A DNA stretch of 64,000 nt from Sphingomicrobium sp. XHP0239 (GTDB lineage: Bacteria > Pseudomonadota > Alphaproteobacteria > Sphingomonadales > Sphingomonadaceae), in assembly GCF_039555325.1 (NCBI RefSeq), contig NZ_CP154608.1, positions 2,170,001 through 2,234,000 on the forward strand, written 5' to 3'. Of the stretch, positions 63,415-64,000 are shown in pieces (within the stretch, counting starts at the first letter, position 1; each line of letters opens with the position of its first letter). The notes under the pieces were generated by a model. That model saw only the letters and a list, made by a program, of their open reading frames with translations. It ran no database searches and was not told where the DNA came from. Position numbers and translations under genes: made by a program.

Positions 63415-63444
63415 TGATTGGCGCGGCGACGGGCGAAAAGGCAA
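63415..63444 (-). promoter_or_regulatory. Promoter of the CorA/ZntB-like gene, leaderless
   Basis: Minus strand: TTGCCT (63444-63439), 18-bp spacer, AATCAT (63420-63415), start predicted at 63408, the ATG. Weaker than its divergent partner. Confidence 0.4.
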
Positions 63445-63450
63445 GCGTCA

Positions 63451-63479
63451 TTGGATTGCCACGCCAGGACGTCTATATC
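63451..63479 (+). promoter_or_regulatory. Promoter of ispG, leaderless mRNA predicted
   Basis: TTGGAT (63451-63456), 17-bp spacer, TATATC (63474-63479). The start 7 nt beyond is 63486, the A of the ispG ATG. No SD. Confidence 0.55.
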
Positions 63480-63485
63480 GGTGGC

Positions 63486-64000
63486 ATGTCCTCACTTCGT
63501 CCGTGGCGCCAGATCGAGCGCCGACAGTCCCGCAAGATCATGGTCGGCAAGGTCCCCGTCGGGGGCGATGCGCCGATTTCGGTGCAGACCATGACCAACA
63601 CGCTTACCTCCGATGCGAAGGCGACGATCGACCAGATTCGCCGCTGCGAGGAAGCGGGCGCGGATATCATCCGCGTTTCCTGTCCCGACACCGACTCCAC
63701 CGCCGCGATGCCCGAGATCGTCAGGGCCGCCGAAGTGCCGATCGTCGCGGACATCCATTTTCATTACAAGCGCGCGCTGGAAGCGGCGGACGCGGGCGCG
63801 GCGTGTCTGCGCATCAATCCCGGCAACATCGGGTCGGACGAGCGGGTCAAGGAAGTCATTCGCGCGGCCAAGGCCAACGGCTGCGCGATCCGCATCGGGG
63901 TGAATGCAGGGAGCCTCGAGAAGCATCTGCTGGAAAAGTACGGCGAACCCTGTCCCGAGGCACTGGTCGAAAGCGCGATGGATCACATCAGGATCCTGCA
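63486..64000 (+). CDS. ispG: 4-hydroxy-3-methylbut-2-enyl diphosphate synthase IspG, N-terminal part (3' end outside window)
   Basis: IspG makes HMBPP from MEcPP in the MEP isoprenoid pathway. The visible 171 residues form the TIM barrel: [52 protein letters not shown] and RINPGNIG are diagnostic. The C-terminal domain with the [4Fe-4S] Cys ligands lies beyond 64000. The promoter predicts that transcription begins at the ATG. Confidence 0.96.
   Translation, partial: MSSLRPWRQIERRQSRKIMVGKVPVGGDAPISVQTMTNTLTSDAKATIDQIRRCEEAGADIIRVSCPDTDSTAAMPEIVRAAEVPIVADIHFHYKRALEAADAGAACLRINPGNIGSDERVKEVIRAAKANGCAIRIGVNAGSLEKHLLEKYGEPCPEALVESAMDHIRIL

Noticed and set aside
61663-63417. 584-codon plus-strand frame over the SDR and CorA/ZntB genes
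   Set aside because: Spans two opposite-strand genes with full motifs; no domain of its own.

Overview
The window is a G+C-rich (mid-60s % by eye), gene-dense bacterial chromosome segment with about 73 protein genes and no rRNA, tRNA, IS element or CRISPR array that I can see. Gene families and signals point to an alphaproteobacterium of the order Sphingomonadales: an FNR-type regulator with a CX2CX7C cluster, an Atm1-type exporter, EcfG-like GGAAC-N17-CGTT promoters, and many short lipoproteins and one-helix proteins. The species cannot be named from the sequence.

Layout. 1-7.2 kb: heparinase tail, purH, a Wzx-like flippase, polA and a lipoprotein. 7.3-14.6 kb: a Na+/H+ antiporter, an FNR-controlled membrane protein, a coupled ABC ATPase-nadB-fnr operon, and a coupled zf-CHCC-tldD-DUF2007 operon running the other way. 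14.6-21.5 kb: recQ, a TIGR01244-type phosphatase, a HerA-like ATPase, an Atm1-like exporter, and a sigma-54-type promoter driving a 34-residue peptide gene and a PspC-domain gene. 21.5-36.2 kb: a transporter followed by an envelope and stress region (fasciclin lipoprotein, acyltransferase, peroxiredoxin, S41 protease, succinate-semialdehyde dehydrogenase, PPOX and OsmC proteins, cold-shock protein, DUF892 protein, HPF). Several of these have EcfG-type promoters.

36.3-40.8 kb: a TPP riboswitch and thiC, followed by a DUF4287 gene, a second partial copy of the thiC 3' end, and an AT-rich gene of unknown function. This looks like a recombination scar. 40.9-46.5 kb: a DUF885 hydrolase, an AbgT transporter and an S9 peptidase, plausibly peptide use. 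46.9-47.8 kb: a small membrane protein plus a winged-helix regulator behind three matching operator-like dyads. 47.8-57.8 kb: MipA, fdxA, an S4 protein coupled to an SUV3-like helicase, an M23 peptidase, a sterol-desaturase-like enzyme, a second HerA-like ATPase, and TIGR02186-TauE. 57.9-60.5 kb: a coupled SPFH-Arc-three small membrane proteins-hydrolase operon. 60.5-64 kb: isoaspartyl peptidase, SDR, a CorA/ZntB-like transporter and the start of ispG.

Two themes recur. Many genes are coupled through 4-nt NTGA stop/start overlaps. Several genes without a ribosome-binding site have a -35/-10 pair placed so that transcription would start 0-3 nt before the start codon, which predicts leaderless mRNAs. 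All functional statements rest on motif reading by eye; no database search was run.
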